Shown one piece after another: positions 22,410 through 31,756 of a stretch of 64,000 nucleotides of DNA (position 1 is its first letter; each line of letters begins with the position of its first letter). The stretch spans positions 60,483,919-60,547,918 of the forward strand of contig OZ038385.1 of NCBI GenBank assembly GCA_964036045.1. The letters run 5' to 3'. The position numbers were made by a program, and so were the translations under genes. The notes under the pieces are model-generated. The model ran no database searches, was not told the origin of the DNA, and was given only the letters and a program-made list of their open reading frames with translations. The stretch is from Eutreptiella sp. 'Long Island Sound 2002'. Taxonomy: Eukaryota; Euglenozoa; Euglenophyceae; Eutreptiales; Eutreptiaceae.

Positions 22410-24400
22410 CGTCCGTCAATGATCTTCCGATGTCGGAAGTCATCGTGCGGGGAGTGGACACTTCCATTCCTCCTTACAAGCGGCTACAGGCCGCTTGGCG
22501 CGAATGGGATGCACTTGGAGATGCGTATGTTTCTTGCGTAGTGCAGAACGGACTATTATTCGATTGGGTCCCTGGTTTCGATCAGTTACACCCTGAAGAC
22601 AATTACAGACCTTTTTCTCTGGCTCCACACGCTCGAGACATTTCGGACGAAGACGTCGTCTTGCGGCGAGAGGTAGACAAGTTGGTTCTTGCAGGTCATG
22701 TCAGCGAAATTGAACCTGAAGGGGCGAAATGTGTTACTTCCATATTCTTAGTCGACAAAAAACCTGACCCAGAGAACCCTGAAGGATCATCCAGGCCGTG
22801 CACAAATTTGAAGCCGGTGAATCGTTTCATACACGTGACCTATTTTACGTTACCGTCGCTACGGGAAATTTTGCCGTACCTGAAGAAGGGATACTATGCA
22901 TGCAAACTGGATTTGAAATCGGTTTATTTTCACATGCGGATTGCGAAGAGAGATGCATCATGGTTGGGTTTCAGACACAGAGGACGCGTGTTTCGTTGGA
23001 ATCCTTTGCCTTTTGGACTTAATATCGCCCCCAGGGAATGGCAGCGGTTGATGCTACCAGTGGTGAATCACTTATGAAAAAAGGGGGTTTTACTTTGGGT
23101 CTACTTAGACGATTTCCTGATTATTGCACCGACAAGGGAGCTCACAGCAAAGCATACCCAATGACTGGCCGATCTTCTGTGTAGGCTCGGGATACAGATC
23201 CACGTCGCCAAGTCCGTACTGAACCCAACTCACGCGCTGGTCTTTCTGGGCTTCTTGCTGGATCTACGCGAGGCAACGGTTTGCATACCACCACACAAGC
23301 TCAAGTCACTTCTCCACGACGTGAGACGGTTACTGGAAGCGGACACACCTACTTGCAGACGATGCTCGTCAGTTCTTGGTCGCCTTCGGGCACTTCTCTT
23401 CGCGGCTCCACAAATGAGGTTGTTCACGGATGCACTAGCGCAACACGTAGCAGTACTGAGCAGGCGCGGATGGGAAGCACGAGCAGACCTGCCGGACCAA
23501 GTAACTATTCAGTTGGAACTGGTTTTGGAGGAGCTACTTCAGTCGAAAGGGCGTCCATTCACGGTCGAACTCGAGAAGACTCACATGTGGACGGATGAAT
23601 CTGATCACGGTTGGGGAGTAACCGTGCACAATCACCTGGCAACTTACGGTTGGTTCAGCACATCAGAGGTTCACATAGACCTGAAGGAATTCAGGGCAGG
23701 CGTCAATGCCATCAAAGCGTACCTACTGCGGGACACAGAGCTTCATCTCCATGTGGACAACATGGTGTTCTTCTACTACCTGAAGAAGTGGGGAGGTCGC
23801 ATCCGCAGGTTAAACAGTCTCATGCAAGAATTATGGGATTACTGCCGTCAGATGAACGTGTTCATCGTGCCACATTACGTGCCCAGCGCGCTCAACCCAG
23901 CAGACGTGTGGAGCCGTGGACAAGTAACATTGACGGAAGCATCACTGGATCCGAGCAGCATGGCAACGATTTGGAAGACATTTTCGTGAAAAGATTCAGC
24001 AACCGATTGGATGGCGAGTGCGGTGAACAAGCAATGTCAAAAGTTTATTTCAGAGTACCCTCAACCGGGGGCGTCAGGGGTGGACATTTTTGTTCAACGA
24101 GCGCACAGGATATCGCCGGGTTTTTGCAATCCTCCGTGGTATATGATTTCCAAAGTTCTAGGTTATCTGGAGGAGGCGACGAAATACGAGGTTCTTCTTG
24201 TGGTTCCATACCACCGGCTGAAACCATGGTGGCACAAGTTCCAGTCTTTGGCGCAACGCACGATCACAATCTATCGAGCAACCTACCATCTTCCAGACGG
24301 GGTAACGGTCAGGGCACGTCAACCTATGATCTGCGGGTGGCCCTTCAAGACTATCTCAGACTCGGAGGAACATCCGCGGAAGAAATCAAAACACACATGA
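22406..24400 (+). pseudogene. DIRS RT, RNase H and Dam-like methyltransferase polyprotein
   Basis: A single frame is broken by three TGA codons (23075, 23163, 23987), each explained by CGA to TGA. RT motifs include YYACKLDLKSVYFHM and FRWNPLPFGLNIAP, with the catalytic YLDD at 23102-23113 between the first two stops. The RNase H-like region shows MWTDESDHGWG near 23586 and ends with ALNPADVWSR, typical of DIRS RNase H. The C-terminal domain (about 24011-24250) has GVDIF and NPPW at 24128-24139, the catalytic-type motif of phage-like adenine methyltransferases known in DIRS elements. Whether it methylates DNA is unknown. Confidence 0.86.
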
Positions 24401-25290
24401 AGGCGCTGGGAGAACAAACCTTCAAAAGATACAACCCGGCGTGGCTCAAGTTTCAGGCGTTGGCGAGTTCCAGACGATCTTTTGCTTCCATAAGAGATCT
24501 GGACTCCATTCCAATTTCTTCGTTGGCTTACTGGCTGATCCAATTTTCTGAGAAGGAGTCGTTAGCGGAGGCGCGTTGCGCGTACGCTGCTTTGCTCCTA
24601 TTCTCTGGGGCGCAAGCTTTACGATACGAGCCTATTTTGAAAGGTATCACGAAAAGATGGAACTATTCAGTGCCGCGTTATGTGGTGTATTACGACGTTC
24701 CCAAGCTTTTGAAACAGATACCATACTTGGAGGCGAGGACGGAATCTCAAGTTCGGTTGCGTGTTATTCTGGTATTGCGCTTTTTCGCGTTTTTTCGTGG
24801 CATCGATCTGGAGCGTACGAAACGCACAGGCATCATTAAGCAGGGCAAGGTTTGGTTTGTGCAGGCCAGGCGTAAAGGACGCCCTGTTTACGAACCAAGT
24901 CCAATCCACGAAATGTCGAACACAGCATACTGTCCTCTCTATTGGTTGGGGGTATACCTGGAGATGACCAGCTCTTACGAAGGGAACGAACTCTTCGTGT
25001 CGCTCAAGGCCCCCAGGAAGCCCATTGTGGCGGGGACGATCAATTCGTTGACTACGACATTTCTGCGAGGCATGGGACTGCATGAGTTTACTGCGCACAG
25101 TACGAGGGGTTCTGCGGCAACTGCTCTGATTCTATTGGGGGTTGATCCTCATATCGTTTGCGAACTGGGTGATTGGAGAAATTACGACACGTTCAGGCGC
25201 TTTTATAACAGAGTGCGGGCGATGACTAATATCGCGCAGTCGCTGGTGCCCAAGGACTCTGACGATTCGGAGCTTCTGTTGATGGAATAA
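24034..25290 (+). CDS. DIRS tyrosine recombinase
   Basis: This enzyme inserts the circular DNA intermediate. The ATG at 24034 gives 418 residues; another in-frame ATG is at 24226. The N-terminal part overlaps the methyltransferase coding region in another frame, as is usual in DIRS elements. Catalytic residues are visible in order: Arg in FFRGID (24796), His and Arg in HSTRG (25096-25110), Trp in GDWRNY (25171) and Tyr in RRFYNR (about 25202). There are no internal stops, so this is the best preserved ORF of the element. It ends in TAA at 25288. Confidence 0.88.
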   Translation: MSKVYFRVPSTGGVRGGHFCSTSAQDIAGFLQSSVVYDFQSSRLSGGGDEIRGSSCGSIPPAETMVAQVPVFGATHDHNLSSNLPSSRRGNGQGTSTYDLRVALQDYLRLGGTSAEEIKTHMKALGEQTFKRYNPAWLKFQALASSRRSFASIRDLDSIPISSLAYWLIQFSEKESLAEARCAYAALLLFSGAQALRYEPILKGITKRWNYSVPRYVVYYDVPKLLKQIPYLEARTESQVRLRVILVLRFFAFFRGIDLERTKRTGIIKQGKVWFVQARRKGRPVYEPSPIHEMSNTAYCPLYWLGVYLEMTSSYEGNELFVSLKAPRKPIVAGTINSLTTTFLRGMGLHEFTAHSTRGSAATALILLGVDPHIVCELGDWRNYDTFRRFYNRVRAMTNIAQSLVPKDSDDSELLLME

Positions 25291-25354
25291 CGGAAAGTTT
25301 TATTGATTTTTGTAATTTTGTTTATCGCATTCTTTTACGGCTTCTGCTATCTGG

Positions 25355-25467
25355 GCTCAGTATGGGGATTGTGCTGTGCTGTAGCCGAGCCTCCTCGAAC
25401 TTACCAAAATGTAATGCAGAGGAAGGAAGAGGGGGCGAGGCGAAAGCACAGCACAAGACACATACTG
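25355..25467. repeat. DIRS internal complementary region
   Basis: Bases 25355-25394 are the complement of the left end (20962-21001). Bases 25395-25467 are the complement of the right end (25925-25997). The two abut, so the segment is a template copy of the joined element ends, with one or two mismatches in each part. It is needed to restore the ends during circular replication of DIRS elements. Confidence 0.93.
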
Positions 25468-25563
25468 CCCGCCCTCCACGCCCTATGTATGGGGTAAAAG
25501 AATGAGGGATATAAAGTGCTATTGGTTTGGAAACATATGTACTACTTGAAGCCAACCGTTTAT

Positions 25564-25931
25564 TTTGAGCATAGGGAGACAGTTATTGGCGGTTGGTAAG
25601 TGAGTGAGAACTGATTTTGATTTGTTTTTGTATACACTGGTGACAGGCAGTTAAGCTGGCAGGCTAGTTGCCTTAGTGGTTAAAGGCATGGCATTGCAAA
25701 TGGGGGACCTGGGTTCAAACCCCAAAATTGATGAATTTGCAAGTATTTTTATAAGGGGCTATACCCCCATAATTTGTGGATGCCGGATTCATTGGTGAAG
25801 GCCGTTTTCCCGTTTGTGGGCTCAGTGTAGAGTTATATGCAAAACAAAATCAGGGGACAAGTGTACCAAAAAAGGGGAATGTAGAGTACACTTGTGGAGT
25901 AAACCGGTAGTTTTGAGTAGTGCTCAGTATG
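25564..25931. repeat. DIRS right inverted terminal repeat
   Basis: Reverse complement of 20992-21360. It continues into a right-end extension to 25997 that is represented only in the internal complementary region. Confidence 0.92.
25663..25727 (+). other. tRNA-Cys-like sequence in DIRS right repeat
   Basis: A D-arm (GCCT pairing with AGGC, loop with TAGTGGTTAA), an anticodon-type loop TTGCAAA with anticodon GCA in the right position, and a T-arm (TGGG, TTCAAAC, CCCA) follow in tRNA order. The A and B boxes of an RNA polymerase III promoter are therefore present. The acceptor stem does not pair and the anticodon stem is weak, so this is a degenerate tRNA or tRNA-derived element rather than a working gene. 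Confidence 0.5.
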
Positions 25932-25997
25932 TGTCTTGTGCTGTGCTTTCGCCTCGCCCCCTCTTCCTTCCGCTGCATTACATTTTGGTAAGTTCGA

Positions 25998-26416
25998 TTT
26001 CCCAGCGTAAAAGGAAAAACTAATTTCCCTGTGTCAGTCTACTGACTGTGTTCTAACCTCACAGGTGCAGTGAGCACTCTTGTGCAGACGTGTCTGTGTA
26101 TGGGTGTAAGAGCAGTTGTCACAGTTGCCCCGCATTGCATTGCAGGACAGGACCGCTAGCCCCCCGTGACAACCACTCCCTGGCCGAAGGCCATTGGTTT
26201 TTCACAGACTACTGCTTACTGAGCAATGCGCTGACCCTGTCTGTGCCCTGCAGACCCATGCCTATGGTTCCCAGCGTGGACCAGGTGGCCGCTTATCAGG
26301 TCTGCAGCCACCCAGCGAGTCTATGCCTTATTGACCATGTGTTGCATGGGGACTGCCCTGATGTAATGACCTTGGGGAGCCAACGAAGAACGGTGGCTTA
26401 CTACACCGGGGGGGAA
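25998..26416 (+). other. E1 pol tail, 3' untranslated region and purine tract
   Basis: The first 26 bases complete the E1 pol frame to TAA (26021-26023). The rest has no convincing gene; a 109-codon Cys-rich ORF at 26090 runs into the LTR start and shows no motif. The stretch CGGGGGGGAA (26407-26416) just before TGACAAGC looks like the E1 polypurine tract. Confidence 0.65.
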
Positions 26417-29400
26417 TGACAAGCAAGGTGTTATGAGACAAGGTGTGCCTTCCCTCCTTGGGGACAAGAGAGCCCACAGTTAGGACCTCTGACTGGTCCA
26501 GACCCATGGGGTTCTACCCTTCCTTACAGGGTCTACCTTACCCCTATGTGTGCTATGTATGTCTGTATGTGTCTCACTTCACTCCCGGGCGTGGATCTCA
26601 ACTCAATGGGCTTCGCTGATGTCGGACCGAAGGTCCTAGTCAGTTACTAGTACCACTCCTATGGCGCCCAGTTTCTGTGCTGGCGCCTATCCTTGGGGGA
26701 AGACGGCAAAAGCCCTACCTACTAGAGGGCAGGGGTGGCCAAGTGTGCTAAGGGCATACAAAACGCCCATTTTTGCTAAGGCCAAAAGCTAACGCACTCC
26801 CCTGCCCACGTGGTAAAGCACGCGGGACAGGAGAAACCACTACACTACACTTACTAACGCCAGCACCGGCCTTCGAAGGCAGGGTGAGCACTCATCACTT
26901 GCACTCTACTCCTGCCAGGCCTGCTGACCCTAACACCTACACACGCTACTTGGCGTTGCTGTTGAAGGGTTCACGGGTCCTACTGACCCTCCTGTGAGAA
27001 AGCAAGAGAACACAGCGCTACTAAGCGGCTGTGGCCTTACAGGGACGCCGCTACGCATTTCCCTGTCAGGCCTTGGAGGGAAGGAGTGCGCAGCGTGCGT
27101 GCACAGCGTGGATGGCGATGAAGTCGGACTGCACTCACCACTCCTGGTTGAGTTGCAGTTTGTTGTTTCTGATCCGCGCACCATAGTTTAGCGCTGCCCA
27201 AGTGGGACTGCACCAATCACCCTTACCTTCCCACCTGAAGAGCAAAGGCGGATGCAGGAGCGTTTGCAGCGGAGGAACCAAGACAGACTCCACGTGTTAT
27301 ACGCTTCTCAGTCTGCCCTATAATACGCTGTCTACAAACGCCCCTATCAAGCAAGCAAGCTTAAGAAGCTCCACCCGTTCTCTTATAGAACGTGGGGTGG
27401 AGCCCCTGGGTAACCTAAATAATGTTTACCGTGCGCACTTCGCGTGGCCTACCCTTTGATGCGTCATATGCATGCACAGGTATGCACAATCTCTCCATTT
27501 CCTGTTGTTCTTACCTAATTTCACTCAACATAACCAATCACAAGCGTGACTCAACCAGGCGGTGAGCTCCTCCTGGGCTTACCTACTCTACTCACCACGC
27601 ATCATGTTAATGCCGAGAAAAACACGAGCGCAAAACAACCCTACGCGCTTGAACAAACCTATGGCGAATTATAAACCACCCTAAGCGATTAATGCACTGT
27701 GTGTCATGCATGCTACCCTTTTCTTGTTTCCTGCAGAAAGCGGAGAGAGAGTGGCGCACTGCACAGCGCAAAACAAGCCTAAGCGTTTTAAGCAACCCTA
27801 CTTTAGACCTACGGCAACACAAACACGAGCAAGCACTTTCTTTTCTTACCTGTGAAGAGAGAACAAGGGTGAATTGGGGTACAGGGAAAGAGCCACGGCG
27901 TGTGAATGCCTCAATTAGGCACATGCATCGCGAGCACAGCGCATATTCTAACCCTACGTGCGCGCTGCGCGCTCCATTCGCATCGCATACCTTTCATTCC
28001 TGTTTTGACCTGTGCAGAGCAAGAGAGAGGAGCACCCGAACCCCCAACGAACACAGCGTTAACAACCCTGACGTTTTCACGAAGCAACCAACACGAACGC
28101 AATGCATGCGTGTGAAATGACACTGGCATACCTGAGAGGTGGGTTGTCCCCGTGCTCTGTGGTGTGGGTTGAGTTTGAATACTTTTCCCTAAAGTTTATA
28201 AAAATTTTGATGCAACTGTGCAAAAATTTCCTTTAGAACTTTAAAAACTACGGCTCATACCTTCTTTTTCAAGAGCCGTTTACGCTTGCGCAACCCTGTT
28301 TTTGAAGTCTGCTTCTGTTGCGCTTGTCTGCGACTTTGAGTTTTGGTGTAAAAATGACGATTTCTCGCGTGATTTTGCCAATTTTTACCGATTTGACTTC
28401 TTAAATCGCTACACCTTTCGCTAAACCACAGGAATCACTCCCTCTTGGTTACATTTTCTATTTTTTTCAGCTCCTGGAGATTTGTGTCCTCCATTGGGAC
28501 TATTGCGCCGCCCTGGGCCTTTTTTCAGGACGTTTACTAAAGTGCTGTTTATACAGCGAGGGTCGTCCGCATTAGAGCGTTCAACTGTACCCTAGTGGGC
28601 AAGCATATGTGCTCCAGGGAGGGAGTCCTGGGTTCAAATCCCACTACCCCCAAATTTTTACCAAACGTTTTCTTCGCACGCTGGCGACTTTTGAGGAATG
28701 CCCCATTGAAGGGACATCATTCACGGTACATTACACTGTTTTTCAAGGGTACCTACAGTGTGATAGGCTTCTATGAACTGATCAGGATGTTTTTGGTAAG
28801 TTGAATGCATTTTCTGAGGTAATTTTGGGAATTTTTGAGCCTTTTTCCTTGGTCTTAATAGCTTAGCTAACCAGTACTCCAGGGGGGAGTAAGAAAAAGT
28901 CACTGTCTTGTCTTTCTTGGAGGGCTTGATCCAGGCCAAGCCCCCTTTAAAACCCTTTTGTTGATGCTAAGACTAACTTAAGTATTTTTAACACTCTTTT
29001 GAAGCTTAAAGTACACTTTCTCAAAGTAACTAGGGTTATAACCCTAGCCCCGCATGAAGTTCACCCCTACCACTCAACTGAGCGGAGGTATCTTCCTTCG
29101 TGGAGGATATACCGAAATAAAATAGGCATTTCATGCTTTAGGCCTTGGAGGTTAAGCCTAGTGGTCTCCCACCCCAAGACCCCTATGCTCAATTGTCTCT
29201 ACCACTTATTGTGGTTCTACTTTTTAACTGTTTCTGAATTCAGTTGCTTGGCCAAGTGGTATTCTGTGTCTGGCCTGACACCTATGCCCCACATTCCTAA
29301 CCAGCACCATTTCACCCAAAAGAGTGCACATGAAGTGCTTGATGCTATCTTTGAGGCTAGAGTCAGCCCAGGTTTCATATAAAATCTTTTGTATTATCCA

Positions 29401-29587
29401 TTTGTGATTGAATCTTTGTGCTTTGTCTATCTGCAGACCTTCTGTGTTACACTGGATTTCAAACTATTCATTCATTCGATCCACATCCTGTTCTTGCTCT
29501 ACTTGCTCCTTTGGTTTTGGGATTTCACCATCAAAAACCTGCAGGATTTCATCAAAATTTATAGGGCACTAATCAAGGACATCTTTC
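26417..29587 (+). repeat. E1 3' LTR (5' border inferred)
   Basis: The last 609 bp (28979-29587) match the window start. The 5' border is inferred from a purine tract followed by TG at 26417, giving an LTR of about 3.17 kb. The first 2.56 kb cannot be compared because the 5' LTR begins outside the window. No gene is seen. Short ORFs do not share frame or motifs with known proteins. A tRNA-like B box lies near 28640. Confidence 0.65.
28584..28652 (+). other. tRNA-like segment with A and B boxes in the E1 LTR
   Basis: CTAGTGGGCAAGC resembles an A box and GGGTTCAAATCCC is a good B box with a T-arm stem (TGGG/CCCA). No full cloverleaf can be drawn. It may be a tRNA-derived insertion or a polymerase III-type promoter remnant. 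Confidence 0.35.
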
Positions 29588-31756
29588 TGGAAGGGAAGGC
29601 GGTGGTTGATTTTGATGGCGTTGAGCATGCTGGTGTCCTTGGATATCCGATGCACTCCGTCAGGGCCCTCAATCCTTGCGGAGGGGCCTAGTCTCGTGCT
29701 GCAGCCCATGGCTAAGACCTCCGACTCGAGTGGACGAGGTGGTCTAGGCCTGGGCGATGCCGGTGCATAGCTCATGCCATGCAACCCGTGATTAGTGAGA
29801 GGAGTGAGGGAAGAGTGGAAGGGAGGGAAATTCTGTGATTGTTGAGTATGCTTGCTGTCCTTGGATCCCGCGGCGCGTTGTCAGGGCCCGTGATCCCGTA
29901 GGAGGGGCTTAGACGGCGCCCGTATTCCACCGCTAGGACCTCCGACTCGCTTGGCCAGGTGGTCTAGGCGGCGGCGTGCGTTGCATACCTCAACTACACA
30001 CCTTTGGCTGGAGGGACAGCCGAGATGTCATGATTTTGCTTGTATTCACCTAAGAAGATACAAAACGACAAAGAAACAACAACACAATGGCAATGGGAGA
30101 ATGGAAGAAGGAGGGAAGGCGCAAGGATGTCTGCAGGACCCAAAATCCCGAAGGGGGGGGGGAGCAGAAATGTGAACTTAGAAACGCTACCCTACCCGAG
30201 AGGAGGTGTTCTTGCCTACATACCCTACATATCCCATATACCCTAAATACCGTCACGGTTGCGCTTCTTGCGCCATTTCCGCTTTTGGTTGGTGGTCCTC
30301 TTCAAGCTATGGTTGGGCGCGAAAGACCACCACTCGGTGTCATCACCCGGGTACCAGTTGTAGATACATTGGACCACAAAGAACGGGCATGACCGGAAAA
30401 TTGGCGACCGTGTCGTGGTGTTCACACTCTCCTGCATTTCACTTGGGAATCGCGTATAGCCTACTACTTCCCGCTTGTGAAATGAGAACATGTGGCCCAT
30501 TTGCCACGCGCGTCTTGGCCCAGGGCAATCCGTTGACTCCCTTAACACGTTGCTGGCCAAGCGGAACTGATATTCAAGGTGGGGAGCTTGGTGATGTAGC
30601 CGGGGAAGTACATATACCACGGAGCCATCGTCAAGACTCCCTCCTTGAATACCGCCAGTAAGATCCAAACAAAACGCATCTGGCGTATTCACTGGATAAT
30701 TGTGATGGAATTGTTGTGATTCCTTAATTCCCTTGGTCCCTATCTTTTCTTGACTTCCAGATCTACCTTGTCACTCACTCCCTTGCGCAGCACTTGAACT
30801 CCGAATCATCCAACACATAATTTCATCCACGTACTCTAAAGAGTAACACATAATAAAATTGAATTTAATAATCAAATCTGTAATCTCTGTCTATCACAAA
30901 TCTGATTTACATCTCCTTCACGCACGCGCACACCCATACACAGCACAGTCCTAACAGTCCTATTACACTCCCCTGCCAAGACCATTCATGGTCTGATAAG
31001 GGAAAAGAATAGACACTCAGCGAGTGATAGGACTGTTTCGGGGGCGGGGGGGGGGGGGGGGGGGTTGAGCAGTGCTAAGTCACTGTGCTGCGAGCGGGGG
31101 GGGGGGGGGGGGGGCTGGGCTGGGTTAGCTACCTACTGCCCACCCACCTGGTGTGGGACTTCTGCAGGCCCTAACAGGGGGATGCTGTCCCGGGCTGCTG
31201 CTACCCACTGCCCTATGGAACCTACCCGGCTTTCTTTGAAGGGACCCGGCATAGGGGGGGGTACCTGCCCTGACAGGGTGTCCCTGGGGTCCCTTCATAC
31301 CAACCCTGCTTCCCTCTGACCACACAGTGCATGCTCGTACCACCCGGACACGCACACACTGCACCCTGCAGTATCAGAAAAAACTAACTCTGCTATTCAA
31401 CTGTAAACACAGGGGTTTTTCACCAAGAAAAATGTCCCAAAAAACAATAACAGCAAAAATAGAGACATTGTCTGGGGGGTGCTGGACGTGCTGATTGGCG
31501 CTGCTGCACCATCCAGCAAAAACAAAAAAAAGCAAAATTTGACTGTGTTGCACCTCAGGGGGGAAAAGAGGTGCTAAATGCTAGTTAGGCTGGGAAAAGG
31601 GGTGGGAATGAAACAGCAAAACAGAAAACCTTTGACAGTTTTCTGAAAAAAAATGGACGCAGGTTAGAAAACATACAGCCATACAGACAAACAAACCATG
31701 TACACAAACAAACACAAAACAAATAAATGAATCTTGTTGTTGAAGTGCCAGCGTGC
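29588..31756. other. Unassigned sequence between E1 and the next LTR
   Basis: No element boundary is certain here. Two diverged tandem units lie at about 29628-29748 and 29851-29970, sharing CTGTCCTTGGAT, CAGGGCCC, GGACCTCCGACTCG-like and GGTGGTCTAGGC strings. On the minus strand, a GGCAGGGGAG purine tract is followed by TGTAAT (30967) and, about 88 bp on, by ATTACA (30880). This could be a very short LTR, but no partner is seen. Two 19-nt G tracts are at 31046-31064 and 31096-31114. The stretch 31380-31756 is A-rich and featureless. Confidence 0.5.
30243..30692 (-). CDS. Unrecognised ORF fragment
   Basis: An open frame on the minus strand, extendable upstream to about 30763 without an ATG, encodes at least 149 residues. 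The protein has mixed composition, several Trp, Tyr and His residues and a basic C-terminus (KRKWRKKRNRDG). I see no known domain, signal peptide or membrane segment. It lies just downstream, on the minus strand, of the possible short LTR at 30880-30967, so it could be a retroelement remnant or chance. Confidence 0.25.
   Translation of the reverse strand: MNTPDAFCLDLTGGIQGGSLDDGSVVYVLPRLHHQAPHLEYQFRLASNVLRESTDCPGPRRAWQMGHMFSFHKREVVGYTRFPSEMQESVNTTTRSPIFRSCPFFVVQCIYNWYPGDDTEWWSFAPNHSLKRTTNQKRKWRKKRNRDGI

Larger units (their letters stand above)
20962..25997 (+). mobile_element. DIRS-type tyrosine-recombinase retrotransposon inserted in E1
   Basis: The element has inverted terminal repeats (20992-21360 and 25564-25931), unique end extensions (20962-20991 and 25932-25997), an internal complementary region (25355-25467), and gag, RT/RNase H/methyltransferase and tyrosine-recombinase ORFs. 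The internal region is the complement of the right end joined to the left end. This is the hallmark of DIRS elements, which replicate through a circular junction and integrate by recombinase without target duplication. That junction fixes the ends to within a base, and E1 coding sequence is continuous across them. Confidence 0.93.
1..29587 (+). mobile_element. E1: Ty3/gypsy chromodomain retrotransposon, decayed, split by E2 and a DIRS element
   Basis: Order seen: 5' LTR tail, tRNA-type primer site, gag with CCHC knuckle, protease, methyltransferase-like domain, RT, RNase H, integrase, chromodomain, purine tract, 3' LTR. The integrase frame is broken at 6747 and resumes at 20064 after E2. The chromodomain ORF is cut at 20961 by the DIRS element and resumes at 25998. 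Integrase followed by a chromodomain places it with chromoviruses. Nonsense codons at 1519, 3765, 5850 and 6537, a frame change near 2650-2690 and a lost RT catalytic Asp show it is inactive. The 5' LTR begins before the window. Confidence 0.9.

Noticed and set aside
22406-24400. UGA as a sense codon, because UGA interrupts several otherwise open frames
   Set aside because: UGA also ends the PLE RT and E3 pol at natural positions, and each internal UGA fits CGA to TGA decay.
26090-26419. A Cys-rich 109-codon ORF after E1 pol
   Set aside because: It runs across the purine tract and into the LTR start, has no motif and no partner copy.
31046-31114. Telomere remnant
   Set aside because: Pure G runs without a repeated telomeric unit.
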